The notes under the pieces are model-generated. The model worked only from the letters and a program-made list of their open reading frames with translations, did no database searches and was not told the origin of the DNA. A program made the position numbers and the translations under genes. From Penelope pileata (Eukaryota > Chordata > Aves > Galliformes > Cracidae), in the NCBI GenBank assembly GCA_013396635.1, contig WBMW01003272.1:42329-106328 (forward strand): 64,000 nucleotides of DNA. The letters are read 5' to 3'. Below are positions 1-12,100 of this stretch, one piece after another; the stretch's first letter is position 1, and the number at the start of each line of letters is the position of its first letter.

Positions 1-105
1 TCAAACGGTTAAGCTGCTTAAAAAATTCCTAAAAAATCATGTTATTGAAGATATTAAAGGAAGATGGGGCAAAGAGGACTTTCAAGATGATGGCCATTTG
101 TATAG
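1..105 (+). CDS. DEPDC1B: DEPDC1B exon encoding the end of the DEP domain (5' partial)
   Basis: The reading frame starts at base 2 (CAA). It encodes QTVKLLKKFLKNHVIEDIK, then a tryptophan-containing turn, and ends LY plus the first two bases of an Arg codon. The donor GTAAAG is at 106. The Lys-rich helix and VIEDIKG segment are the C-terminal part of the DEP fold, which in this family supports membrane or receptor association. The acceptor of this exon is not in the window, so base 1 is a window edge and not an exon boundary. Confidence 0.92.
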
Positions 106-3100
106 GTAAAGCTATATACGATGACTCTGGAAAATTCAAGTTTTATGAAACACTAGGTAGTTCTTATGCATTGGTCCTATAAGTATTTTGAAAAATGCTG
201 TTGCAAAAGTATCTGTGTCTCCTTGCTTTCCCTTGCTGTTAAAGACACTTTCCTTTCTAGTGATATTAAGTATTAGAATTTAATGCTTGATTTTTACTTT
301 TTAAATATTTTTTCAGAGGAACTCTTTACTTGATTTCATTCCATGAATACTAACAAAAGCTTTTAAAGCTTTTACAAGGAATGAAGTCTTCCTGCTGTTG
401 ATAGCCCTCCGGCTTGTCAGTGACTGAAACTGCATCAAAAAGGTGCTGATGGAAGTGAGAATGGTCCTGAGCATCCAGCTTCAGTTCTCCTTTCCCAGCC
501 CCACCCCCAGCTACTCTGGATGATGTTTCCATTCTTTCTCAGAGAAGAGAGACCATCTGAATTTAAAAATCGTTTTTCTTCACACCTTGAACATATCCTC
601 TAGCTTGTAAGAGGGAAATTGATAGTTGCTCATCATCAAGGATACTTGTTTAACCTCTTAGCTAGTAGTTTATTAACAGAGGAAAACAATTTTATTTGAG
701 ATGATCATTGGAGGGAGATCTTTGACCTCTTGTGGCCTCAGTTAAAGCTTGGGTATCAAGAAGCTGCAGATCTTGAATTTGTACCTACTTGTATTGCTCT
801 GTTTAGTAGTGTAAAAGGGAGCAGTATCTTGAGCATAGAGTTGTAACTTACATTGTGATCTATCTTCTTTTGAAGAAATGGGAGCTTCCTTTGAGCAGAG
901 CAATAAGGAAAATAAGCCAGCAGTAATGCGACATTTCTACCTGTTAGTCTTTTTCTTAAAGATTTTTTTGTGTTTAGTTTTCTATGGACTGTATTAAGAA
1001 ATCATTACAAAATACAAGTATAATGTTGAATTTCCGCTTGATGTTAAGTTATTCATTTTGCTTTACAGTCTTTAACTAGTTATTTTGTGAAGTGGTGCCT
1101 CAACTTCTTTTTGTTATCTAATCTGTACATCTATACTTTTCACTACTTCTAATTTTATTCAATAACTTGGAATACTTTTAAAAATAAAAGGTACATAGGA
1201 AGTAATTCTTTTCCTGGTGTCATAAACAGAGTAGGGCTGACATACTTTCTTATAAAATAATCTTTTATGTTATCAAACTTGTTACAGTGCTGTTCAGATA
1301 ACTTACAATCAGATTGGATTTGTAATTGATTCCAGTAACAAATTAATACTGACTCAAATGTTCTTTGATACTACATGACATCTTTCAGTTAGTGGCTGTT
1401 AGTTTTTAGCTTACATTCTGAAGAAAAAAAACTCATAACTAAGTGTTACGACTTCTTAGCTGAATAAGTTAAATATTTGAATCAATTTTAATTAACCTTT
1501 GTAGAAGAAATTTTAAATAAATTTAAGAGAGTAAAAATGAATGTATTCTTCAAACTTAGCCCCATAAGGGGTAATTCCGTGTAATCATTAAACAAGGAAA
1601 ATGTTAAATTCTGAAACTTGAGACTCAAATTCTGTAAGCTGGAAATGACTGAAGGCTAGGAAAGAATTCTGATAACCATCATGTATTGTCCTGTTCCTAA
1701 ACACTTCTCTGGCCATCTGCTCATCTGGCTGCTGTAGGAAGACAAGATATTGAGATAATTTGCCTAATCATTGGGTAGTTCATGTTGAAAGACTGACATG
1801 GAAGGTGAGCTGTAGGGACTCTGGAATCTTGACTTCAAACTGGAGTTAAAGCTTGAATCTAAGAGAACAATTTGGCACAGGTGGTTTATACAACTGTAGA
1901 TGACTTTCTGTTTTGAATCGGTGCATCCCTAGGAGCAGGAAATCAGGGAAGGGCGGCAGGAGACCGCCATGGATGAGCACGGAGCTCATGGGCATGATCA
2001 AAGAGAAGAAGAAGGTCCATGAAATGTGGAAAAAGGGCCTGTCCTCTTGGGAGGAGTACAGGAATGTTGTGAGGGACTGCAGGAATATGACAAGAAAGGC
2101 CAAAGCCCAATTGGAGTTTAAATTGGCAAAGGAGATAAAGGATAATAAGAAGGGGTTTTTTAAGTATGTCAACAGTAAGAGGAAGCCTAGGGAAAATGTG
2201 GGTCCCCTGCTGGATGAGGGGGGTGTCCTGACAACGGAGGATGCTGAGAAGGTGGAGATATTGAATGCCTTCTTTGCTTCAGTCTTCACTTCTAAGACTC
2301 CTCCTCGGGACTCCCCATCCCTGGAGATGTGTGATAGAGTCCGGAAAATGGAGGGCTTCCCTCCGGTTGAGAAGAGCTTCCCTCTGGTTGAGGAGGGGAT
2401 GGTCCGGGAGCGTCTGGCTGGGATGGATGTGCACAAATCCATGGGCCCTGATGGGATGCATCCGCGTGTGCTGAGGGAGCTGGCGGATGTGATTGCCCTA
2501 CCGCTCTCTATCATCTTTGACAGGTCTTGGAGAACGGGAGAAGTGCCTGAAGACTGGAGGATAGCCAATGTCACTCCGGTCTTCAAGAAGGGCAAGAAGG
2601 AGGATCCAGGGAACTACAGGCCAGTCAGCCTCACCTCTGTCCCTGGAAAGGTGATGGAGCAGCTTGTTCTGGATGCCATCTCCCAGCAATTGGAAGAGAA
2701 GAAGGTTATCAGGAGTAGTCAGCATGGATTCACCAAGGGGAAATCATGTTTGACCAACCTGGTAGCCTTCTATGATAACATCACTGGCTGGGTAGATGGG
2801 GGGAGAGCAGTGGATGTCATCTACCTTGATTTCAGCAAGGCTTTTGACACTGTCTCCCATGACATCCTGATAGCAAAGATGAGAAAATGTGGGATAGATG
2901 AGTGGACTGTGAGGTGGGTTGAGAACTGGCTGACTGGCCGAGCTCAGAGGGTAGTGATCAGCGGCACAGAGTCCAGCTGGAGGCCTGTAACTAGCGGTGT
3001 TCCCCAGGGGTCGGTGCTGGGTCCAGTCTTGTTCAATGTCTTCATCAATGACCTTGATGAGGGGATAGTGTCCACCCTCAGCAAGTTTGCTGATGACACG

Positions 3101-6100
3101 AAGCTGGGGGGAGTGGCTGACACGCCAGAAGGCTGTGCTGCCATTCAGCAAGACCTGGACAGGCTGGAGAGATGGGCAGAGAGGAACCTGATGAGGTTCA
3201 ACAAAAGCAAGTGTAGAGTCTTGCACCTGGGGAGGAATAACCGCATGTACCAGTACAGGCTGGGGGACGACCTGCTGGAGAGGAGCTCTACAGAGAGGGA
3301 CCTGGGGGTCCTGGTAGATGACAGGTTGGCCATGAGCCAGCAGTGTGCCCTGGTGGCTAAGAAGGCCAATGGGATCCTAGGGTGCATTAAAAAGAGTATT
3401 GCCAGCAGGTCGAGGGAGGTGATCCTTCCCCTCTACTCTGCCCTGGTCAGGCCTCAGCTGGAGTACTGTATCCAGTTCTGGGCTCCCCTGTATAAGAAAG
3501 ACAGGGACCTCCTGGAAAGAGTCCAGCGGAGGGCCACAAAGATGATAAAGGGCCTGGAGCATCTCCCCTATGAGGAGAGGCTCAGTAAGCTGGGTCTGTT
3601 CAGCCTGGAGAAAAGAAGGCTGAGAGGGGACCTGATCCATGTTTATAAGTATCTTAGTTGCGGGAGGCAAATGGAGGTGGGGAACCTCTTTTCGGTGGTC
3701 AGTGGGGACAGGACAAGGGGCAATGGCCTTAAGCTGGAGCACAGGAAGTTCCGCACCAACATGCGGAAGAACTTCTTCACGGTGCGGGTGACGGAGCACT
3801 GGAACAGGCTGCCCAGGGAGGTTGTGGAGTCTCCTTCCCTGGAGATATTCAAGACCCGCCTGGACGCCTACCTGTGCAACCTGCTGTAGGGAACCTGCTC
3901 TGGCAGGGGGGTTGGACTCGATGATCTCTTGAGGTCCCTTCCAACCCCTGCAATTCTGTGATTCTGTGATTCTGTTGGGAAGACTAGCAGAGGGTGGTGG
4001 AATAAAAGTATGGCGAGTGTGACAGAAGACAAAATAATCAATTGCCCTTCTATCAATGTACTGGTTTTGTGCTTCTAGGGATTATGTTCACAAATTGGAG
4101 TAGAAAGCCTATGTACTTAAATTTAAGGATAATTTCAGACATGTATTTGAGCAGCAATGCAGGGGAAGGAGAGGGGTTTTGAAGGAACAGGAGAAGAGGG
4201 TCGGGAGAGGGTACAATGTACAAAATCTTTTTGAAGAATGCAGTGATTGCATTAAAGCAACTTTTGATGTGAAAAGTGTAGCGCAAAAATATAATATTTG
4301 TAACATTTGTTATCCTTTGGGGTTTTGTGTTTGTTGTGTTGGGCAGTAGAGTGATACTGTGGCAGTAATGCAATTCTAAACATATCTTACATCTTAAGAA
4401 TTCAAGCTTTAGCTTTTGTCAGTTTTCATAGGTGTTGCTGGACGTGTCTGTCTTCTCTTACCTCTAATAGCTGAGTACAAGTCATTACATACTCTGTGAA
4501 GATGCACTCTGTAATCCTTTCAAGGCCCTCTAGTCTTTCTCTGTAAAATATTGGTTAAAGCAATCTTTATGGATTTTGTCCTCCAGGTGAGGACTGTTGG
4601 TTAGCCACCAAGATTCAAAATACCCTCAAATCCGAAGAAGTTCAGGTAAAGCAGTGCAAAAATAAAATTTTGACTTAAAACATCCAGAGATAAGTCTACT
4701 TACAAGTCTTCATAAGACAGATGAAGAAATCAAAGAGCTGTGTTTTTGTTCTACTTATACCAGTATTTTGGCAATTCTGCTTCCAAGATCTGGTCTTTTT
4801 GGATGCGTTGCAAAGAACACAGTTTTTGGCAACTATTATATGTTTGTTTTCAGAGTTGTTGTTGTTGCTGTTATTGTTTGGTATTTTTTGTTTGTTGGTT
4901 TGTTTTTCTTTTGTATTTTCAGCCATGACTTTCATGTGAGCTATATGCTGTGAGAGTTGGTTAGGTTAAATGTCTTGGTGCTTTTTATTGTCTATATACT
5001 CTACCTAACATTCTGCTATTGGACAAGAAAGCTCTTTGGTGATAGCTATCTTAATTGAACATACAAATATTTTTCTTCATGAAGTTGACTACCTTTCATG
5101 CATCTTGAATAGGAGCCAACTTTCTTCCCTCTGCCCCTGGTGTATTAATAAGTTACATAAACTACTTGTATTTCTGGTCTTTGGGTGCTTAAGTATTAAA
5201 GAATGTTTTTTTTTTTTTTTNNNNNNNNNNNNNNNNNNNNNNNNNNNNNNNNNNNNTTATATGGATCAGTTTTCCAGGCTGCCTTTACTGACATATTTAA
5301 TGTCCTGGCAGCTCCCTCTGGTGGACTTCCCTAATGTAAATCTTTTAGATACCTGTCTCACAGTACTAATATAAATAGAAGTGCAGGTAGCTTTTAATTC
5401 CATTGATAATGCTTACTCTGGAGATCTTAACATGCTTCATATCTTTTTCTATGAATTTCTATATTAATTGACTGTAACTGCGACTACAGACTGTGATGCT
5501 AAGTTGTCATGGGAAACAAGGTAGTTAGATCTTTCCTTAATTTTTTTTTGTCTAACTGTTGTTGTCCTATTGAACACGTAAAACAGATGTTGCCAAATTT
5601 TCCTGTGTGTGTTAGGAAAACTATTAAATGTGGATGTGGAAAATAGCGCAGCTTCTAAGAGATAGTGAAGATTGCACCTGTTAGTCCCTGACCTAATGGC
5701 TCAGTGTAGTCTACAACAAAATGGCATGTCTAGACTCCTAAAACTACTGTTGATTGAAAGCCATGCTAATCTTGACATATCGACCTTGGAATGCTCCTCA
5801 GTTGCTAGCTTTTATGTTATGTTATTATTTTGGATAAACCTGAGGCTTTTCATTGTGTGTCCAAAATCATGGCTCTCTCTGAATCTATCTGTGATGCTAT
5901 CTGAAAAGGGGGAATGCACCTGCTTTTTCTGGTTTTAAGAACTTATTCCTTTACTGCTTGATTTAAGAATCAGGGCAGGAAGTGACAAAGTTAGAAATCA
6001 TGATGAACTGGGGGGGAAATGGGGAACTATTAAGAATACTGTAAAGCAAAGGAGAAATGGCTACAGATTGTATAGTCTAACAGTAACAAGTAATAAATTA

Positions 6101-9100
6101 TTAACATTAATAAATAGTTGAAAAAAGTTAACACAGCCAAACATCTACAATGTACTTTTACAATGTAGAGTAGGTTTCTAAGATTGGCATAAGTTTCTTT
6201 CTACCTTTCCTCAGAATCGGTCTTAAGGAAGTGTTATTTCTCTGTGTTTGAGATTTTCTGGGAAAGCTTTAGAACACAGCAAATGGACTCGGTGTTGCAT
6301 GGTCAAAATCGCATGTTTAGCCCAAACAGTATATTGAAACTGGACTAACAAAATTACAAGACAAAACTAATTTGAAAACTAATTGTTTGAACTTCCTTGA
6401 AAAGATGGGGTAAAATTTTAGAGAGCTTGAGGAATTCCTGAGTATGAGAAGTTTTCTGGTAGGATATGAATGTGTGATACCTAGTGCTGTACGAGTTCTT
6501 GTTGCTTGGTCATAGCTGTAACTGTCCTTCATGTGCTGATTAAGGAAACGAGGGAGGCAGAAGCAATTTCCTGAAGCCTTAGGGATCTTAGCATCCAAAC
6601 GTAGGAGTACAGGTAGATGAGATTTGATCTGAGCCAGTTTGATGGAATGTTATCATCAAACAGATTTTTCTAGTGTGCTGCCATTTAATTAATTTCTTTG
6701 TATGTGCTCTCACCTAGGTTAGGAGATAATTTTGTCAAGGTGAAGATGTGACTGAGTTTAATGTAGTCCAAAAGAACACCTGCAAGGGCTAGCTTAGGGT
6801 TTATTTCTGCCAATTTCTTCAAGGCACTTCTTGAGTGCCTTAAAAGGTGAATGAGTTTCTTTCACAACAAGCTGGAAAAAAAAATCCAGAGCTACAGGAT
6901 ATGATCTTCGCACAGAAAGCATATAGACACAGAAGAATATGGTAATGTGGACAAAATTTAATGTAGACATTGACTTGCATGCATGCCAATTAAGTACAAG
7001 TGTTAGTCACATGATACAGTTATGTATCTTTGCTTTAGGGGACACATGCTAGCAGTTGCTCTTGACATTGGGAAAATGTACCTGCAGCTTTTTTTTTTTT
7101 TTTTTTTTTTTTATCAGAAACAACACCTTCTAATGAAGACCAGTCAGCTGCCTAATCATAGGCAACTGGCGCTACTTGAGATTTACTGGTGTATCAAGAC
7201 AGCCAGCCAAGGCTTTCAGCTAGGTCATGGGATATGCAAGAAGGACTTAGGCTATTCTTGAATGGCAGATGGAGGCCAAATGACACATATTAGGATGTTT
7301 TACTCTACACCGGTCTTCAGGCAACTAAGGTCTACTGTGAATGTCCAAGGCTTTTGCTGTGCTTATGAATTTGAAGGCCTGCTCGCAATTTTGCTTTGAT
7401 AAATATGGAATAGTGCAGAGTTCAAAAGCTTTAAAAATGTTCTCTAATTATAGATTTCCTCCTTCCTCACCACTGAAGCCATATCCAAAGAAGCCTTCAT
7501 TTGGAAAGGAAGTCATTAAATTTCCAAACTGGAATGACACAAAGGCTGGCACTTCTGAAGAACACATCCCAGTGAAATCTGTCACAATGGTAAGATGTCC
7601 AGTTAATTTATCCAAACATATATGTATTTGGAAAGCAGAATTCAGCCCATGGTCTCTTCATTGTGGCACAAAATACTTTGTTATGGAATTAAATGTAAAA
7701 TGCTTTTATTTTAAACGTGTGTGGTGCAAAGTTGTTCTAAATGATTTGTTGAGGATGTTGGCTTTGTGTTTTCTTCCTGTTACAGCTTATAATGTACTTA
7801 GTATCCTAAATTCAGCATGGATTTGCCAATATGTTAGCATGTCAGTTTGTTTTAGTTCGTTTTAAGACAAAATAGTTCCTTTGTTGTTTACAATGTTACT
7901 CCTGTTCAGACTTGCTGTGTAGCAGAACATACACAATATTCTTCCGTTTCTAGATACTATGAAGTAGTTAGTGATTCCATTTCCTTTTTTACAAGGAGTA
8001 CATTGTGGTTAAGAAGTTGTCCTGGTTTTATTGTTGCCCTTTGTGATCTTGGAGAATCATCCTGCTCTGTGCTTGCTTGGATTGATCTAGCTTCTGCAAA
8101 GTTAGGAAAAAATATTGCTTTTATTAGTAAAATAAAATTGTGTCGCTTCTTACCAATTTGACGTCTTAAAAGCCTAGGCCTCCTGGCCTCCTAAGTTCAC
8201 TTGGTTCTCTAAACCTTTCCTTCAGTCTGTATTGTATTTTCATCCCTTTTATAAGCAGTGGAGACTAAAAGAATTTTGGCCTTTTTATTAATGCTGTTAG
8301 CCTTGGATTTCTTGGTGATTGATAGTCTGTTTGGAAAAGTAGTTCCTACTCTTCCTGCTGAATATCTAGGAGTTCTGAATAAATGGCTATTCAACATCTG
8401 TAGTTGAATTATTTACATACAAATCAAATATTCTTTTCTTCAGCAGGTTTAAGGGGTGAAGCATGTTCCTTAGAACTGCGATAGTAGGTAGAAAATTTCA
8501 GAGGAAAGAAAAGGTAGTACCAAAGGCAAGAAAAAAATATTTTAGTTACCGAGTAAGCACTTGCTGCAGTTCTAACACGTTACAGCTTCTGACTGTATGC
8601 TTTAAATTTCCATCCACACATCCTGTCCTGATAAATGTTAGCAAAGATCTACCTATATATGACTGTCTCATATGTGACAGTATGCAGGCCGGTATATCTG
8701 AAAAGCACTTTCGTTGGCAGTTTTGGTTAATAACTCAAAGTAAGCGAGGCAAAGGAATAAAGTTCATTCTGCTATCTGCCTTAAAAAAAAAGATGTAGCT
8801 TCTATTGGAAGAGCGAAATGGACAGGGATAGTGGTTTAACCAAAGGCCAAACTGCTGCAGCATCAAATAGAGCGCTCATCGGCTATGTGGAGATAGATAG
8901 AGGTGGATCTGGGTAGTGAAATACTGATGTGGAAAGTCAGATATTAATTCTAGAGGATGTTATTTATTTCAAACTGTCTCTAGTCTGGTGTCACGAAGTG
9001 ACAGACAATTAGTGGTTGGAGTGATTAGGTACATTCCTGGAGTGCATTTTATGGTTTAGTTGTGATCACAAGGAATGCTGTTAATGTGATCTAGGACTGC

Positions 9101-12100
9101 TGTGATGAAAATCAAAGCACAATAACTGGGAGTGATCCAGAGCTTTGTTTTAGAGTACATTGGTGATGCAACCTGTACTGCATGTGCATGTATTGACACA
9201 TTGACAATCTTCAAGTATCAAACTGGGATCTGAAGACTGCATAAAGGACAGTAGAAATTTAAACTTGCCTTTTGTCTTTTCTTTTGTAATGGTGGATTAC
9301 ATATGGTGGATGTCTTTAAACTGTAACTGTGTGCTTTTATTTTATTCCTGTTTTGGACTTGCTAATGATTTTACTCAATTATGATCCGCATATGGTGAAC
9401 AAGGACAAATAATTTCTTGATATCTCATCTAATTATTTTCCTATAATTTTTCCATATACAAGTGTTTAGTCTTAATGTGGTAGTTAAAAGCAAGTGACTT
9501 GAGCTGGTTTTAATCATGGACAGAGTCTGAACAGAGGACTAGAGGCCATTGACTCCTCAATCTCAATCACTGCTCACATCATTTTTCAGCTTTCGAGATG
9601 TTAAATAACAAAGCAAAGATGCTGCACATCTAAAAGCTAAATACTTTTACATCCTGGAGATTGTACTAGAACTTGAGAACATTTATATTACTTGTAATGG
9701 GAAACATGCTTTACCACAAATGTGTTATATTGTTTAATATTTGAAAAATCACCGGCTAATGAGTGTGTGTTTCTGATTTTAGAACTCTGAGATGTGGTAC
9801 AAACGTCACAGTATAGCTATAGGGGAAGTACCAGCATGCAAGCTTGTTTTCCGTAGAGAGCTATCCCAAGAAAATATAGAAGAGATATGGAAATCCATGA
9901 CTTTGTCACGGTGAGTATACCTCTTAGTCATGTGCTGATAGAGTAAAACTGTATACTAGTCAACAATCCTGTCTTTCTTCCCTGGCAGTGCTTGTAGCTT
10001 CACCCACTCACCTTTCATTGTTGCCATTAAAGTCATAGTGGTAAAACTAACTGCACTGCAAATTCAGCAGATAAAGTTCACAGGAAAACTTTGTTTAATA
10101 GCTTCTGACTTCTCTTCTTTCTGTTGTTCTATATAAATCCTCTTATTGTGTGAGCTTTGTTTTGTTTAATAACACTTTTCCCCTGAATATTTTTCCTTTC
10201 CTGTTATGAAATTGAATCACGCCTGTGGAAGTATATCATAAAGCCTTTTAATGACAAGTACAAAACCTAACCTAAGGAAAGAAATAGATGACTGAGTCCA
10301 GAAGGCCTTAAGACATCCCTTACACTTTCCACTAAGAATATCCTAAGCAAAGCTAAATGCTTTGTTTTAGGCCATTTTTATCTTCCTGCCATAATCATAG
10401 AATCCTTAGAGTTGGCAGACCTTTAAAAGTCTTCTAGTCCAACTGTCCTGCAAAGTACAGGGACATATATAGCTAGATCAGGTTGTTCAGAGCCTCATCC
10501 AGCCTGACCTTGAGTGTCTCCAGGGATGGGGCTTCCACCAGTCCTCTGGGCAACCTGTTCCAGTGCTTCACCACCCTTACAGTAAGAAACGTTTTCCTTA
10601 TATCCAACATAAATTTCCTCTCTTTCAGTTTGAAAGCATTTCCCCTTGTCCTATTCCCACAGACCCTGCTAAAGAGTCTATTTCCTTCCTTCTTGTAGCC
10701 CCACTCTAGAGACTGAAAAGCTGCTATCAGATCACCTTGGAGCTTTCTTTTCTGTAGGCTGAACAGCCCCAGCTCTCTTATTAGACTTTCCTCATATAGG
10801 AGGTGTTTCATCCCTTGGATCGTTTTCATGGTCCTCTTCTGGATGTGCTCCAGCAGGTCCATGTCTCTCCTGTGCTGAGGACTCCACATCTGGATGCAGT
10901 ACTCCAGGTGAGGTCTCACCAGTGCAGAGCAGAGGGGGTAGGATCACCTCCCTTGACCTTCTGGTCACACTTCTTTTGATGTAGCCCAGGATACAGTTGG
11001 CTTTGTGGGCTGCGAGGGCACATTGCTGGCTCATGTCCAACTCAATATACATTAGCTATTTTTTACATTACAATGGAAGTCTGAATGATTTCTTTTCATC
11101 TAGGCTTACACAGCGTTGCATAGGGATTTCTGCGATTAGAGAATGAGTGTCAAACTGCTCTAGTCTTTCTCTGCTTGCTTGTGACTAAAAAAATGCTGTG
11201 TCTTTATGTATTTTTGCAGACTACAGAAGGTCTTGGGTTTGGATTCTCTGGATGAAGTGATAGATACAAAGCTTGTGAATTCAAAGCATATTGTCCAAAA
11301 TGCATACAGTGTCAATAAACAAGGCATTGTCACTTTAGAAGACAAATCAAGTGAGTATTTTAGATGTTTTTGTTTAACTTTTTATGTTGTTGTTTATTAG
11401 TTTTAAAAAAGAACAGCCAACATTAATTCTGATCTATACTAACATGTAGCATCTTTATGCTTGTATAACCACATCTATGCTTGAGTTTTTACTGAATATG
11501 CTATTGTTGTCCATTCCCATAGCAAGAATCAGTGTTTATTTTTCCATATGTGCTCTTGGATATCCCTGCTTTAGTAATTGGTTTAGGTTACATGACAAAG
11601 CTTTGGCAGCAAGGAGGATGCTGGGATGTTCTCTGTAAGAAGAGCCCAGCAGCTGCCCCGTGTCAGATCACAACCACGCCAGCCAGCTCCAAAAGGGATA
11701 GCAAAGAGATAGACGAATCTGAGCCAATGAATGATGCTGTGGGAACATATTTAAGGGGAAAAAATGCTGCACAACAGCAGTTGGGAGAGAGGAGTGAGAA
11801 ATAAGAGAAACAGTCCTACAGACTGTGGAGTGGCTCTGGAGATATTCAAGACCTGTCTGGATGCCTCTGTGACCTGCGGTAGGGAACCTGCTTTAGCAGG
11901 GGCTTTGGCCTCTTGAGGTCCCTTCCAACTCCTGCAGTTCCGTGATTCTGTGAGACACCAAGGTCAGTGCAGAAGGAAGATGGAGGCCAGGAAGTGCTCC
12001 AGGCATGGAGCAGATCTCTGTGTGCAGCCTGTGGGGGAGCCCATGGAACAGCAGGTGGATGTGGCGTGAAAGAGGCTGCAGCCCATGGAGAGCTCCTGCA

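Larger units (their letters stand above)
106..7453 (+). other. DEPDC1B intron containing a long CR1 element
   Basis: The intron starts GTAAAG and ends TAATTATAG. Apart from the CR1 at about 1917-3975 and the 36-base gap at 5221-5256 it is AT-rich non-coding sequence. It has a T15 run abutting the gap (5206-5220) and a T24-type run at 7089-7112. No other exon-like block with matching phase was seen. Confidence 0.85.

Noticed and set aside
1846..3852. Minus-strand ORFs of up to 249 residues across the first CR1
   Set aside because: They are shadows of the CR1 RT frame, with no domain and no homology.
7341..7865. A 174-residue ORF that could be taken as a gene start
   Set aside because: It is the DEPDC1B exon at 7454-7589 read through both splice sites into intron.
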